Part shown: positions 15,939 through 24,751 of the stretch, one piece after another | How positions within the stretch are numbered: position 1 is the first letter of the stretch | Layout of the letters: each line of letters opens with the position of its first letter | Source of the DNA: Actinomadura rupiterrae | GTDB lineage: Bacteria; Actinomycetota; Actinomycetes; Streptosporangiales; Streptosporangiaceae | Length of the DNA: 64,000 bases | Assembly (NCBI RefSeq): GCF_024172125.1 | Contig: NZ_JAMZEA010000011.1 | Location: 62,001-126,000 of the forward strand | Direction: 5' to 3' | The notes under the pieces: model-generated | What the model saw: only the letters and a program-made list of their open reading frames with translations | What the model was told of the DNA's origin: nothing | Database searches by the model: none | Position numbers and translations under genes: made by a program

Positions 15939-16982
15939 TCAGGCCCCGAGCTGCTCCGACGCCAGCGCCGTCCCCCGGATCCGCGCGCTGATCTTGGCGA
16001 ACGCCGTGTCGCGCGAGGTGGAGGTGTCGTCGGCGAACGGGGAGAAACCGCAGTCGTCGCACGTCCCGAGCCGGTCCACCGGCACGTACCGGGCCGCGGC
16101 CAGCACCCGGTCGCGCACCTGCTCGGGCGTCTCCACCTGCGGGTCGATCGGATCGGTCACCCCGACGAACAACCGCGCCTCCGGCGGCAGGTGATCTGCG
16201 GCGATCGCCAGCACCTTGTCCGGCTCGGCCTCGCTGGCCAGCTGGATGTAGAAGTTCCCGGCCCGCAGCTGGAACAGCTTCGGCAGCAGCTGCGCATAGT
16301 CGACGTCCAGGCTGTGCGTGGAGTCCTGGTCACCGCCCGGGCAGCTGTGCACCCCGATCCGGGCGCGCTCGGTCGCCGAGAACCGTTCGAGGACGCGGTT
16401 GTTGAGCGCGATGAAGTCGTCCAGCACGCCGCCGCTCGGATCGAGCTTCAGCGACAGCCGCCCCTCGGTGAAGTCCAACTGCACCACATGCGCACCCGTG
16501 TCCAGACACCCGCGGATGTCGGCCTCAGCCTCGTTGACCAGATCGTCCAGGAACTGCTCGCGCGAATAACCAGCAATACCCTCGCCCGGGTACAGCAGAC
16601 TCAGCGCGGACGGCGCGATGACCGCCTGCTTCACCGGCACCTGCGCGATGCTCTGCGCCGCCCGCAGATAGTCGACCGCGTGATGCTGGTACCGGAACGG
16701 CCCGGCGGTCAACCTCGGCAACTGCCGGGTGTGCCCGTCGGCGAACGGGATGACGGCCCCGTCGGGCGCCAGGCTGTCCAGCCCGGCGATCGGATAGGTG
16801 GCGAAACTCGGCTTGGACTGCTCACCGTCGGTGACGACCGGCGAGCCGACCTCTTCGAGCCGCCGGATGGTCTCGGCGATGGCGATGTCCTGCGCGGCCG
16901 CGGCGTCACCGCCGGACGCCAGCGCGGCCAGGACCTCTGCGGAGCGGGGGATGCTGCCGATCGGTTCGGTGGGGATTCCCAT
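15939..16982 (-). CDS. Short MetE-like (cobalamin-independent methionine synthase C-terminal) protein
   Basis: A 347-residue protein matching only the C-terminal catalytic barrel of MetE. Zinc-ligand candidates are His212 and Cys214 (VHSCPGGD) and Cys308/Cys311 (GTCDDCGF). It lacks the N-terminal half of MetE, as do archaeal-type and 'core' MetE proteins that use alternative methyl donors. Convergent with the racemase gene, 3 bp apart. ATG at 16982. Role in methionine synthesis or another methyl transfer is undetermined. Confidence 0.8.
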   Translation of the reverse strand: MGIPTEPIGSIPRSAEVLAALASGGDAAAAQDIAIAETIRRLEEVGSPVVTDGEQSKPSFATYPIAGLDSLAPDGAVIPFADGHTRQLPRLTAGPFRYQHHAVDYLRAAQSIAQVPVKQAVIAPSALSLLYPGEGIAGYSREQFLDDLVNEAEADIRGCLDTGAHVVQLDFTEGRLSLKLDPSGGVLDDFIALNNRVLERFSATERARIGVHSCPGGDQDSTHSLDVDYAQLLPKLFQLRAGNFYIQLASEAEPDKVLAIAADHLPPEARLFVGVTDPIDPQVETPEQVRDRVLAAARYVPVDRLGTCDDCGFSPFADDTSTSRDTAFAKISARIRGTALASEQLGA

Positions 16983-16999
16983 GCCTGCGACCGTAAATC

Positions 17000-17027
17000 A
17001 CCCTACGAAAACCGTCAATCACTTCAA
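17000..17027 (-). promoter_or_regulatory. Candidate promoter of MetE-like gene
   Basis: On the minus strand TTGAAG (17027-17022), a 16-nt spacer and TAGGGT (17005-17000) lie in a locally AT-rich interval, with the gene start 18 nt downstream. No cobalamin or S-adenosylmethionine riboswitch fits in the 86-bp gap. Confidence 0.35.
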
Positions 17028-17068
17028 GTAACACCAGGCCCTCTCTCAGCTGACCGGGGAAGTGGCTT

Positions 17069-17536
17069 CTAACGTCCGGGCTCGGCGGATCTCCTGCGTG
17101 GGCGGTAAGGGCCGAGGTCGGCGGGAATGCGCGCCACGGCGAGAGCGATGGCCTCCTCCAGGCGGAGGCCCTCGAAGAGTGGCGGGGCGGACCAGGAGCT
17201 CATGATGGTGTAGCCGCTCCGTGTGGCCGGAAGAAACTCGAGCTGAGGTGTGTCGAATGGGACGTCCGGTTCGGTGGCGAAGCCCAGAGCCCACATGCTG
17301 GTGTAGGGATAGAACGCGCGCAGGCGAGGCGTCGCATGCGCGGCTTCGTAGAGAGCCAGAATCTCGGGCCAGTCGGCTTGCTGCCGCGCCATGTCGAGTA
17401 TTCGCTGCCACTCCGCGGCGATCGCGGACTCGTGATCGTTGTCCTGCGGCCGACTGTGATCTCTCAAGACGTCCGAGGCGTCCGAGGCGTTGGCCGGACC
17501 AGGTTGCTCGACGATCGGCCCTGCCTCTTCGCTCAC
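17069..17536 (-). CDS. DUF6193-like protein
   Basis: A 155-residue protein. GTG at 17536 is preferred because GGAG lies 5 nt upstream; a further 5 codons upstream are open. Its core (AAEWQRILDMARQQADWPEILALYEAAHATPRLRAFYPYTSMWALGF) recalls the DUF6193 family annotated as natural-product-biosynthesis associated in actinomycetes, but I hold this loosely. No signal peptide or membrane segment. Divergent from the SUKH gene at 17734 across about 200 bp in which I see no other feature. Confidence 0.6.
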   Translation of the reverse strand: MSEEAGPIVEQPGPANASDASDVLRDHSRPQDNDHESAIAAEWQRILDMARQQADWPEILALYEAAHATPRLRAFYPYTSMWALGFATEPDVPFDTPQLEFLPATRSGYTIMSSWSAPPLFEGLRLEEAIALAVARIPADLGPYRPRRRSAEPGR

Positions 17537-17733
17537 ATCGGCTCCGATCAAGAACTCAACCGCCGTCCCCCGATTGTCCGCCTTCCAGGCAAGGCGATCA
17601 AGGCACCGGCTCCGCGCCTGATCCAGGAAACAGGCTCAAGTCGCGGAGGACGAGTCGCGGGACGACGACGCGCGCACCATGGGCGAGCATCGACAATTGG
17701 GGAGTCGCCAGGCAGCGGAGGCGGGAGAGTCTG

Positions 17734-18297
17734 ATGGCAGAGCTTGCCGATCTTGAAGGCATCATCGGACCCTCGGTGATCGCGCCCCGTCCGGTGGACT
17801 GGACAGCGATGGAGGAGACGTTCGGCCTGCGCCTACCTGCGGACTACAAGCGCCTGTTCGACCGGTACGACAACCTCGACTTCGACAACTTTCTGGGGGT
17901 GTTCAACCCCGGGCCCGACGCCGATGCCGTCCTGGCCGACGTCGGGGAGGCTCTCGAACCTCTGAGGATCTTGACGGCCGCACACGAGACCATCCACCTG
18001 ATGGACGACCACGGCCGGTCCCGTCACGCGCCCCGCTTTCCGATCTACCCTCAGCCCGGCGGTCTCCTCCATTGGGGGACGACCCAGAACGGGGACTCCT
18101 GCCTCTGGCTGACCACGGAACCCGACCCCGAGCGATGGGACGTCGTGGTCACCGACGGCGGAGACTGGTGGCGCTTCCACGGCACCTTCGTGGACTTCCT
18201 GGTGGGCGTGATGGAACGCAGCGTCCGTTGCCCGATCTTCCCGGACGGCTTCCCGTCCAGCCGCCGGGTGGACCAGTTCGAGGTGCACGGCCAGTAG
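17734..18297 (+). CDS. SMI1/KNR4 (SUKH) family protein
   Basis: A 187-residue protein from ATG 17734 (GGGAG 6 nt upstream). It begins with the SUKH pattern VDWTAMEETFGLRLPADYKRLFDRYDN and continues with the characteristic PGGLLHWGTTQNGDSCLWLTTEPDPERWDVVVTDGGDWWRFHGTFVDFL. SUKH proteins are often immunity proteins for polymorphic toxins but also act elsewhere. No toxin gene is adjacent, so this may be an orphan. Confidence 0.8.
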   Translation: MAELADLEGIIGPSVIAPRPVDWTAMEETFGLRLPADYKRLFDRYDNLDFDNFLGVFNPGPDADAVLADVGEALEPLRILTAAHETIHLMDDHGRSRHAPRFPIYPQPGGLLHWGTTQNGDSCLWLTTEPDPERWDVVVTDGGDWWRFHGTFVDFLVGVMERSVRCPIFPDGFPSSRRVDQFEVHGQ

Positions 18298-18425
18298 TTG
18301 CGCCCGAAGGTGCTCCCATTGTCGCTTCGGTGGCCCGGCGAACCCGTACCGTCGGTCGCGCGAGGGCTGGCGCGACTTCTCTGAACGCCGGACCCCCGGG
18401 CGGTCTGGTCGGGGGCGGTGCCGGG

Positions 18426-19715
18426 TTAGCGTGCTGATGGGCGTGTGGTGCTGTCGTTGCGGAGTGTTTGGTGGTTGGAGGTTTCGTTGTTGATGCAGGA
18501 TGCGGCGGTGTATTCGCTGCGGATCATCTGGGCGTAGCAATTGCCCAGGGCGGCTTGGCCCCAGTAGTTGGGGTGCAGTGGCTCCTGCGGTGACCCCTGG
18601 CTGGGCAGGGGCGCGATGTGGTAGGTCACGAAGCGCACCCATTCGGATTTGCGGTCCGAGCCGGCCTGGGCGGCGTTTTCGGGATGTTCGGTGCCTTGCT
18701 GGCACAGGAGATGGCCGTCGAGCGCGTGTCCCTGGTCCATGAAGCGGACGTGCTGTGCGGCGGCGATCGAGCCGAGCCCGGCGTTGAGCTTCTTGGCGAA
18801 GGTGTTGAACCAGGTGAAGTCGTCGCGGTGTCCCTCGTCGTCGCGGGTGGACAGCGGGCAGGAGCCGGTCTTCACCCGCCATGCCCAGCCGCTCTTGATG
18901 ACTTGAGCGGACGGTGGGACGGGCGGAGGGTAGCTCACGAGGTAGAAATCGTAGGTCCCGTCGCCGTACCCGGCGTCTTTCATGACCTTGCGGACCGACT
19001 TGATGGCGGACGGGACGCCGCGCGCGCCGGAAGCGGTGGGGATGCCCCAGTGCGGGACTTTGGTCCCGTCCAGGACTCCCTTGTAGTTTCCATCGAGCCA
19101 GTTCTGCCATTCATGGCACCGCTTGCGGTCGGACGCCCCGGCCGTGTCGGGTTTGACGTAGCCCTTCACGCATTCTTTGGCGACGTCACTGAGATTGAGG
19201 TCGTTGCCGCCGATGGACAGGACGATGGCCTTGACCTTGGGCCTGCTCTTCAGCCACGCGGCCAGCAGCCGTGATTGGGAGACCTCCTGCTGCTTGAAGG
19301 GCTGGTCGATGATGTGCGGAGAGCTGGCACCCGAACATGCGAAATTCTTCGACTTCAGGTCGAGTGCGCTCGCCGCCACGGCGATAGGGGCGTGATCGGG
19401 GGACCGGTGGCACTGCCCCTCCTGTTCGGTGCCTGGCTCGTACACTTTCGTCAGGTCGTAGTGGCAGCCGAACCCTATGGTGGGCTTGTAGGCCAGGTCG
19501 GTGTTATGGCGGCTGCAGCGCATCTTGAGGTCGCTGGCGTTGTTCCCGCGGAAGCGCGCGGCCTCCCCGGACGCGTAACTATCGCCCAGCATGACGATGT
19601 ACTGCTCCGCAGCCGCCGAGCGGATGGCGCCGTGCGCCGGCGATGCCGCCACCGACAGCGCCGAACCTGCGGCCAGAACCGCGGCCAGAGCCGCGAGGGA
19701 CTTGTGAGGCCTCAT
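18426..19715 (-). CDS. Secreted SGNH/GDSL hydrolase
   Basis: A 429-residue exported esterase/lipase-like enzyme. Signal peptide at residues 1-30 (hydrophobic core LAALAAVLAAGSAL, AHGA cleavage region). Catalytic block I GDSYASGE (Ser46), block III SIGGNDL, and block V HPNYWGQ near residue 390, which carries the His. Many Cys residues suggest disulfides. ATG 19715 is favoured over the upstream start. The 5' leader (19716-19750) is unusually AT-rich for this genome and probably holds the promoter. Substrate unknown. Confidence 0.87.
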   Translation of the reverse strand: MRPHKSLAALAAVLAAGSALSVAASPAHGAIRSAAAEQYIVMLGDSYASGEAARFRGNNASDLKMRCSRHNTDLAYKPTIGFGCHYDLTKVYEPGTEQEGQCHRSPDHAPIAVAASALDLKSKNFACSGASSPHIIDQPFKQQEVSQSRLLAAWLKSRPKVKAIVLSIGGNDLNLSDVAKECVKGYVKPDTAGASDRKRCHEWQNWLDGNYKGVLDGTKVPHWGIPTASGARGVPSAIKSVRKVMKDAGYGDGTYDFYLVSYPPPVPPSAQVIKSGWAWRVKTGSCPLSTRDDEGHRDDFTWFNTFAKKLNAGLGSIAAAQHVRFMDQGHALDGHLLCQQGTEHPENAAQAGSDRKSEWVRFVTYHIAPLPSQGSPQEPLHPNYWGQAALGNCYAQMIRSEYTAASCINNETSNHQTLRNDSTTRPSAR

Positions 19716-19866
19716 GCAGAATCCCCGGATCAATTGATTACTTAGAGTAGTCAGTTGATCACATTAGGCGATGGGGGCGACGGTTGTAGCGCCGGGGTCG
19801 GTGCGTCGCCGTCCATCGTGTCCTGGACGGAGAGGCGAGCCCGGGGTGAGGGCCGGTGCAGCATCT

Positions 19867-21234
19867 CTACGCGGGGGGTTGGACGAGCAAGGGGGACGGG
19901 TGGTGGTGGGTGAAGCGGGCGGGGCCCAGGTTGAGGGCTTTGGCGGTGGTGTTGAGGAGGGCGGGGGAGGTGGTGTTGGCCCAGCGGCCGGTGGTGATGC
20001 GGCGGTCGACGGTGTTGATGGCGGCGACGTATTCGGCGTCGGTGAAGGCGCAGTGGCCGATCGCGGCGACGTAGGCCTGGCGGAGCATGGCGGAGTCGCC
20101 TGCGGCTCGGACGCGGGCGGCGTAGGTGGCCTCCTGTTCGACCGGGACCAGCTGGTCGGAGACCGTGTGGACGGTGAGTTCGGGGAGCGGCAGGCGGCCG
20201 GTGTTGGTGGAGGTGCGGCGCATGGCGTTCAGGGAGTCGCCCTCTGAGGCGTAGCGGGTGCCGTGGTTCAGCGCCGACAGGTCGGCCCGCAGGTTGAGGC
20301 TGGCCTTGCGGTAGAGGAACTCGATCTGCCGGCGGTGGGGGGAGCGGCGGATCAGGCGCGAGTAGTCGACGCCGATGTTGGAGCCGCTGTCGCCGCCGGC
20401 GGCCTTGGCCAGCGCGTAGCGCCCGGACTCGATGAAGATCAGCTGGCCGGAGGTGAGAGTCCGGGCCTGCTGCTCTTCCTGGCTGGTGTAGTCGCGGGGA
20501 GCCGGGGGAGTGGCGCCGGTGGCCCAGGTGGACTGGTTGAGCAGGGCGGCGGCCAGCGCGATGCGGGCGCGGCCCGCCGCGGTGGACTGCGCGGCGGTGA
20601 CGGCCTTGGTGAGCGCCTGGCCGGACGCCGCGCCCTCGGCCTCGGAGGCGAAGTCGCGGATCTTCACGCCCGCCGCCTGCGGCAGCAGGGTCGTCAGGGC
20701 GTACTCGGCGTTGAGCTGGTAGTCGTTCAGGTCGACGCCGCCCGCCACGATGCCGCAGAACGTGGCGGCCCCGGCGATCTTCCCTCTGCCCTGCTGGGCG
20801 ATGAGGCTGTTGACCAGACCGCCCATGGACTGGCCGACCGCGATCGTCCGGCGGGGTTTGCCGACGCGTTCGCCGAACGCCTGCAGCGTGCCCATCTGGT
20901 CGGCGACGGCGGAGTTCAGCGCCCACATCGAGCCGTGCGGGTCGTAGGACGATCCGGCGAGCGCGTAGCCCTGGGCGAGCAGGGCGGCGGCGCTGCCCTT
21001 GCTCGGGGCGTTCTGCGCGACCAGCGGGCCGAAGCCGTGGCTGAACAGCACCAGGGTGCCGTTCCATCGGGCCGGGACGTCGGCGATCCAGGTGGCGCCG
21101 TCGGGCAGCGTCCCGGTGTGGTGGGTGGTGGCCGGGGCCGGTTGGGCGACGGCGTGGTCGTTCAGCGCGGAGGCGCTGACGGCGAGGGCGGCGGAACCGG
21201 CGATCAGGACGGACAGGGTGCGTCGGCGGGTCAC
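19867..21234 (-). CDS. Secreted alpha/beta-hydrolase
   Basis: A 455-residue exported hydrolase. GTG at 21234 follows GGAGGAG at 7 nt. Signal peptide about residues 1-30. Nucleophile elbow GQSMGG (Ser136), oxyanion region SHGFGP and a probable catalytic His in AIGHCAF near residue 398. Resembles the secreted alpha/beta-hydrolases of actinomycetes of unknown substrate. Divergent from the PaaX-type regulator; a TGAC-N4-GTCA palindrome lies between, so it may belong to that regulon. Confidence 0.83.
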   Translation of the reverse strand: MTRRRTLSVLIAGSAALAVSASALNDHAVAQPAPATTHHTGTLPDGATWIADVPARWNGTLVLFSHGFGPLVAQNAPSKGSAAALLAQGYALAGSSYDPHGSMWALNSAVADQMGTLQAFGERVGKPRRTIAVGQSMGGLVNSLIAQQGRGKIAGAATFCGIVAGGVDLNDYQLNAEYALTTLLPQAAGVKIRDFASEAEGAASGQALTKAVTAAQSTAAGRARIALAAALLNQSTWATGATPPAPRDYTSQEEQQARTLTSGQLIFIESGRYALAKAAGGDSGSNIGVDYSRLIRRSPHRRQIEFLYRKASLNLRADLSALNHGTRYASEGDSLNAMRRTSTNTGRLPLPELTVHTVSDQLVPVEQEATYAARVRAAGDSAMLRQAYVAAIGHCAFTDAEYVAAINTVDRRITTGRWANTTSPALLNTTAKALNLGPARFTHHHPSPLLVQPPA

Positions 21235-21283
21235 GAGTCGTCTCCTCCGGGGGGTGAAGTCCGGCGAATGTACGTCGAAATTC

Positions 21284-21295
21284 TGACGCTAGTCA
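21284..21295. promoter_or_regulatory. TGAC-N4-GTCA palindrome, site 1
   Basis: TGACGCTAGTCA, a perfect 12-bp palindrome within an AT-richer stretch, 50 bp upstream of the divergent hydrolase start and 64 bp upstream of the PaaX-type gene. Matches two more sites before the MFS gene at 22277. Confidence 0.55.
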
Positions 21296-21358
21296 AGAAT
21301 GTGCCCAACAAGCCTCGGCGAGGAGTGGCCGGAGGGGCGCGGGCACTACGCTGCCGGG

Positions 21359-22180
21359 GTGACCAGCGCCGAAGAACCCGAGCCGCGCCCGCAGTCCCTG
21401 CTGCTGTCGTTCTGCGGCATCCACCTGCTCGGACGCAGCCGCGCGGTCTCCTCCGGCAGCGTGATCGAGGTGCTCGGACGGCTGGGGGTCGGCGAGGGTG
21501 CGACGCGCTCCACGCTCAGCCGGATGGTCCGCAGCGGCCTGCTGGAGCGGCACCAGCGGGGACGCAAAACCTACTTCGGCCTGACGCCGCACGCCGAGGA
21601 CGTGCTGGCCGACGGGCGCGACCGGATCTGGAGCACCGGCGCGGTCAACGCCGACTGGGACGGCCAGTGGACCCTGGTCGGGTTCTCGCTGCCCGACTCC
21701 TGGCGCAGCGAGCGCCATGACCTGCGCTCGCGCCTGATCTGGGCCGGGTTCGGGCCGCTGCAGAACGGCCTGTGGGCCGCGCCCGGGCCGGTCGACGTCG
21801 CCGAGGCCGTCGCGGGGCTGGGGCTGGAGTCGCACCTGCGGGTGTTCCGCGCGAGCGTGCTGCCCCCGACGCAGGTCCGCGAGGTGCTTGAGCAGGCGTT
21901 CGACATCCCGGCGATCGCGGGTCGGTACCGGGGCTTCCTGGAGCGCTGGGACCGCACCGACCCGCCCGGCCCTGAGGGGGACGCCCTGGCGCAGCAGCTG
22001 CTGCTGCACACCGAGTGGCTGGAGGTCGTCCGCCGGGATCCGCACCTGCCCGCCGAGTACCTGCCGGCCGACTGGCCCGCGGCGCGCGCGGAGTCGGTGT
22101 TCCGCGGGCTGTCGGGCCGCTGGCAGCGGGCGGCCGACCGGTCCGCCGCCAAGCTGGACGTCATCGACCCGGCCGGCTGA
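21359..22180 (+). CDS. PaaX-family transcriptional regulator
   Basis: A 273-residue regulator from GTG 21359. The N-terminal PaaX winged helix is visible (GSVIEVLGRLGVGEGATRSTLSRMVRSGLLERHQRGRKTYFGLT). The middle domain carries LPDSWRSERHDLRSRLIWAGFGPLQNGLWAAP, diagnostic of PaaX, followed by the C-terminal PaaX_C part. PaaX represses CoA-thioester catabolic genes and senses an acyl-CoA. The downstream genes encode CoA chemistry, so it likely controls them through the flanking TGAC-N4-GTCA palindromes. Confidence 0.85.
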   Translation: MTSAEEPEPRPQSLLLSFCGIHLLGRSRAVSSGSVIEVLGRLGVGEGATRSTLSRMVRSGLLERHQRGRKTYFGLTPHAEDVLADGRDRIWSTGAVNADWDGQWTLVGFSLPDSWRSERHDLRSRLIWAGFGPLQNGLWAAPGPVDVAEAVAGLGLESHLRVFRASVLPPTQVREVLEQAFDIPAIAGRYRGFLERWDRTDPPGPEGDALAQQLLLHTEWLEVVRRDPHLPAEYLPADWPAARAESVFRGLSGRWQRAADRSAAKLDVIDPAG

Positions 22181-22207
22181 CGTTCGTCACTCTATTGACG
22201 GCCGTCA
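22178..22207. promoter_or_regulatory. Tandem TGAC-N4-GTCA palindromes, sites 2 and 3
   Basis: TGACGTTCGTCA (22178-22189, overlapping the PaaX stop codon) and TGACGGCCGTCA (22196-22207), centres 18 bp apart, lie 70-100 bp before the MFS start. They share the consensus with site 1 at 21284, suggesting a common regulator. Confidence 0.6.
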
Positions 22208-22276
22208 GATTTTCGCCTTACATTCAACGCTCCGGGCTGCGCAGCCTCCCACCCCTGCATCGTCCCAGGAGCACCC

Positions 22277-23848
22277 GTGTCCCACTCGTCCGCGGCCGCG
22301 CCGCCGGCCTCCCCGGCCCAAGCGTCACGGCTCACCACCGGCACTCTGACCGCCGGACTCCTCGCCGTCTGCCTCGCGCAGATCGGCCTGGCCGTCCCGG
22401 CCACCCTCAACGGCCTGTTCCAGAGCGACCTGCACCCCGTGGGCGCGCAGCTGACCTGGGTGTCGGACGCGTTCCTGCTGCCCGTCGCCGTCCTGGAACT
22501 GACCTTCGGCCTGCTCGGCGACCTGTTCGGCCGCAAGCGGCTGCTGGTCGCCGGCGCCCTGCTGGTCGCGGCCGGCGAGCTGCTCAGCACCGCCGCCGAC
22601 GGCATCCACCTGCTGTGGGCCGGTCAGGCGGTCGCCGGACTCGGCGCCGCCGCGCTCTTCCCGACCTCGCTTGCCGTCATCGCCGCGGGCACCAGCACGC
22701 ACGCCGAACGGGCGCGGGTGATCGCGCTGTGGGCGGCGCTGCTGTCCACCGGCGGCTTCCTCGCGCCGCTGCTCGGCGGCATCACCGCCACCTACGGCTC
22801 CTGGCGGTGGGCGTTCGTCGGCGTCGCCGTGATCGCCGGGGCGAGCGCGCTGGTCAGCGCGTTCCTCGCCCGTGACTCCCGGTCCCCGGAGGGACGCGGG
22901 CTGGACCTGGCCGGGCAGATCACGGTCGGCCTCGGCCTGTTCGCCCTCCTGTACGCGATCATCCAGGGACCCACGGACGGCTGGGGCTCGGTGCGGATCG
23001 TCACCGCGTTCGTCGCGGCGGCGGTGTTCCTCGTGCTGTTCGTCGTCGCCGAGCTGCGCGCCCGCTCGCCGCTGCTGCGCCTGGACCTGTTCCGCAACCG
23101 CGCCTTCGCGGTCGCCTCCTTCGTCGCCGTGGTCGGCATGTTCGCCTTCCTCGGCACCGCCTACTCGGTGAGCATCCGGCTGGGCGCCGTCCAGGACCAG
23201 CCGCCGATGCGCACCGCGCTGGCGTTCCTGCTGCTGAACGGCCTGGCTCTGCTCCTGCTCCCGGTGACCGAACGGCTGCTGCGCTCGGTCGCGCCGTGGA
23301 AACTGCTGACGGTCGGTCTCGTCCTCATGGCGGCGGGGGACTTCTGGGCCGCCACCCTGCCCATCCACACCCTGGCCTTCCCACCGCTCATCCTGCCGCT
23401 CGGCATGGTCGGCATCGGCTTCGCCGTCACGGTCTCCTCGGTCACCGCCAGCGCGGTCAACACCGTCCCGGTGCCGCTGGCGGGCATGGCCAGCGCCACC
23501 ACCAACCTGCTCCGCGACTTCGGCTTCACGCTCGGCCCCGCGATCATCGGGGCGGTCGCGCTGAGCCGGGCGAGCACCGCGTTCGGCACCTCGCTGCACG
23601 GCTCGGGCCTGCCCGCTGGGCTGCAGGGCGCCGCCTCGGGCATCCTCGCGGAGGGCGGGCCGCTCGCGGTGAACGCGGCGTCGGAGAAGTCGCCGAAGCT
23701 CCACCCCGTCCATGACCTGGCGATGTCGGCGCTCGGCCACGGCTACTCGGTCGGCTTCGTCGTCTGCGGCTGCGCCGCACTCCTCAGCGCGCTCCTCGCC
23801 CTGGCCGCGCTGCGCGGGCACGGCGCCACCGACGACGAAGCCCTGTAA
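22277..23848 (+). CDS. MFS transporter, DHA2 type
   Basis: A 523-residue membrane transporter with about 14 hydrophobic segments. Motif A-like GDLFGRKRLL after helix 2, LAPLLGGITATYGSWRWAF at helix 5. GTG at 22277. First gene of the probable catabolic run 22277-28435; position next to CoA-thioester enzymes suggests uptake or efflux of their substrate or product (inference). The next gene starts 59 bp downstream. Confidence 0.86.
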   Translation: MSHSSAAAPPASPAQASRLTTGTLTAGLLAVCLAQIGLAVPATLNGLFQSDLHPVGAQLTWVSDAFLLPVAVLELTFGLLGDLFGRKRLLVAGALLVAAGELLSTAADGIHLLWAGQAVAGLGAAALFPTSLAVIAAGTSTHAERARVIALWAALLSTGGFLAPLLGGITATYGSWRWAFVGVAVIAGASALVSAFLARDSRSPEGRGLDLAGQITVGLGLFALLYAIIQGPTDGWGSVRIVTAFVAAAVFLVLFVVAELRARSPLLRLDLFRNRAFAVASFVAVVGMFAFLGTAYSVSIRLGAVQDQPPMRTALAFLLLNGLALLLLPVTERLLRSVAPWKLLTVGLVLMAAGDFWAATLPIHTLAFPPLILPLGMVGIGFAVTVSSVTASAVNTVPVPLAGMASATTNLLRDFGFTLGPAIIGAVALSRASTAFGTSLHGSGLPAGLQGAASGILAEGGPLAVNAASEKSPKLHPVHDLAMSALGHGYSVGFVVCGCAALLSALLALAALRGHGATDDEAL

Positions 23849-23907
23849 CCCATCTGACGGCCCTGTAACAGCAATCCGGTTGACCCACGCAAGTGAGAGG
23901 GAGTGTT

Positions 23908-24672
23908 TTGAGTACCACTTCGGTGCGGCGGCACGACGACGTCGCGGTCCTGTGCCTCTGCCGGGAGGCCAAGCGCAACGCGATCGACGACGCGACGCTC
24001 CTGCGGATAGGGGAGTTCTTCGCCGCGCCGCCCACCTGGGCGAAGGCCGTCGTCATCGCCGCCGAAGGCGACCACTTCTCGGCCGGCCTCGACCTGTCGG
24101 AGCTCACCGAGCGCCGCACCGAGGAGGCCCTGGAGCACTCCCTGATGTGGCATCGCGTCTTCCAGCTCATCGACGCGGGGACCCTTCCCGTGGTGGCCGC
24201 GCTCAAGGGCGCGGTCATCGGCGGCGGGCTGGAGCTGGCCGCGACCGCGCACATCCGGGTGGCGGAGAGGACGGCGTTCTACGCCCTGCCCGAAGGCCAG
24301 CGCGGCCTGTTCGTCGGCGGCGGCGGCTCCGTCCGCGTCCCGCGGCTGATCGGCGCGCAGCGCATGGCCGACATGATGCTGACCGGCCGCGTCTACGATG
24401 CGGACGAGGGGCAGGCGATCGGCCTGTCGAACTACCTCGTGGACGAGGGCGACGGCCTTCCGCGGGCGCTGGAGCTGGCCGAACGCATCGCCGCCAACGC
24501 CCCGCTCACCAACTTCGCGGTGCTCCAGGCGCTGCCCAGGATCGCCGAGTCCGCGCCCGGCGCGGGCCTGCTGATGGAGTCGCTCATGGCGGCGGTCGCG
24601 GCGGGCAGTGACGAGGCCAAGGGCCGGATGCGAGAGTTCCTGGAACACCGAGCGGCGAAGGTGGCGCGATGA
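23908..24672 (+). CDS. Enoyl-CoA hydratase/isomerase (crotonase) family enzyme
   Basis: A 254-residue crotonase. TTG at 23908 (LSTTSVRR) is chosen over the GTG at 23893 because GAGGGAG lies 5 nt before it. Oxyanion-hole signature: DHFSAGLDLSEL and ALKGAVIGGGLELAA. One canonical catalytic glutamate is replaced in the second region (ALPEGQRGLFVGGGGSVRVPRLIG keeps the E of PEGQ). Acts on an acyl-CoA, presumably with the ligase and dehydrogenase encoded downstream. Its stop overlaps the first of three tandem initiation regions. Confidence 0.85.
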   Translation: MSTTSVRRHDDVAVLCLCREAKRNAIDDATLLRIGEFFAAPPTWAKAVVIAAEGDHFSAGLDLSELTERRTEEALEHSLMWHRVFQLIDAGTLPVVAALKGAVIGGGLELAATAHIRVAERTAFYALPEGQRGLFVGGGGSVRVPRLIGAQRMADMMLTGRVYDADEGQAIGLSNYLVDEGDGLPRALELAERIAANAPLTNFAVLQALPRIAESAPGAGLLMESLMAAVAAGSDEAKGRMREFLEHRAAKVAR

Positions 24673-24713
24673 GCGAGATCCTCAGCGTCCTGGACACGGA
24701 GGTGGCGCGATGA
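24669..24713 (+). CDS. Micro-ORF 1 between crotonase and CoA ligase
   Basis: Fourteen codons (MSEILSVLDTEVAR) with ribosome site AGGTGG. Begins at an ATGA overlap with the crotonase stop and ends at an ATGA overlap with micro-ORF 2. Its first six residues equal those of the CoA ligase, so it is a product of the tandem duplication rather than a known peptide. Translation is unproven. Confidence 0.3.
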   Translation: MSEILSVLDTEVAR

Positions 24714-24751
24714 GCAGCGAGAACCTCAGCGCCCCGGAGGTGGCGCGATGA
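24710..24751 (+). CDS. Micro-ORF 2 between crotonase and CoA ligase
   Basis: Thirteen codons (MSSENLSAPEVAR) with ribosome site GGAGGTGG shared with the preceding micro-ORF end. Its TGA overlaps the ATG of the CoA ligase at 24748. Could serve as a translational-coupling relay; no coding function is claimed. Confidence 0.3.
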   Translation: MSSENLSAPEVAR

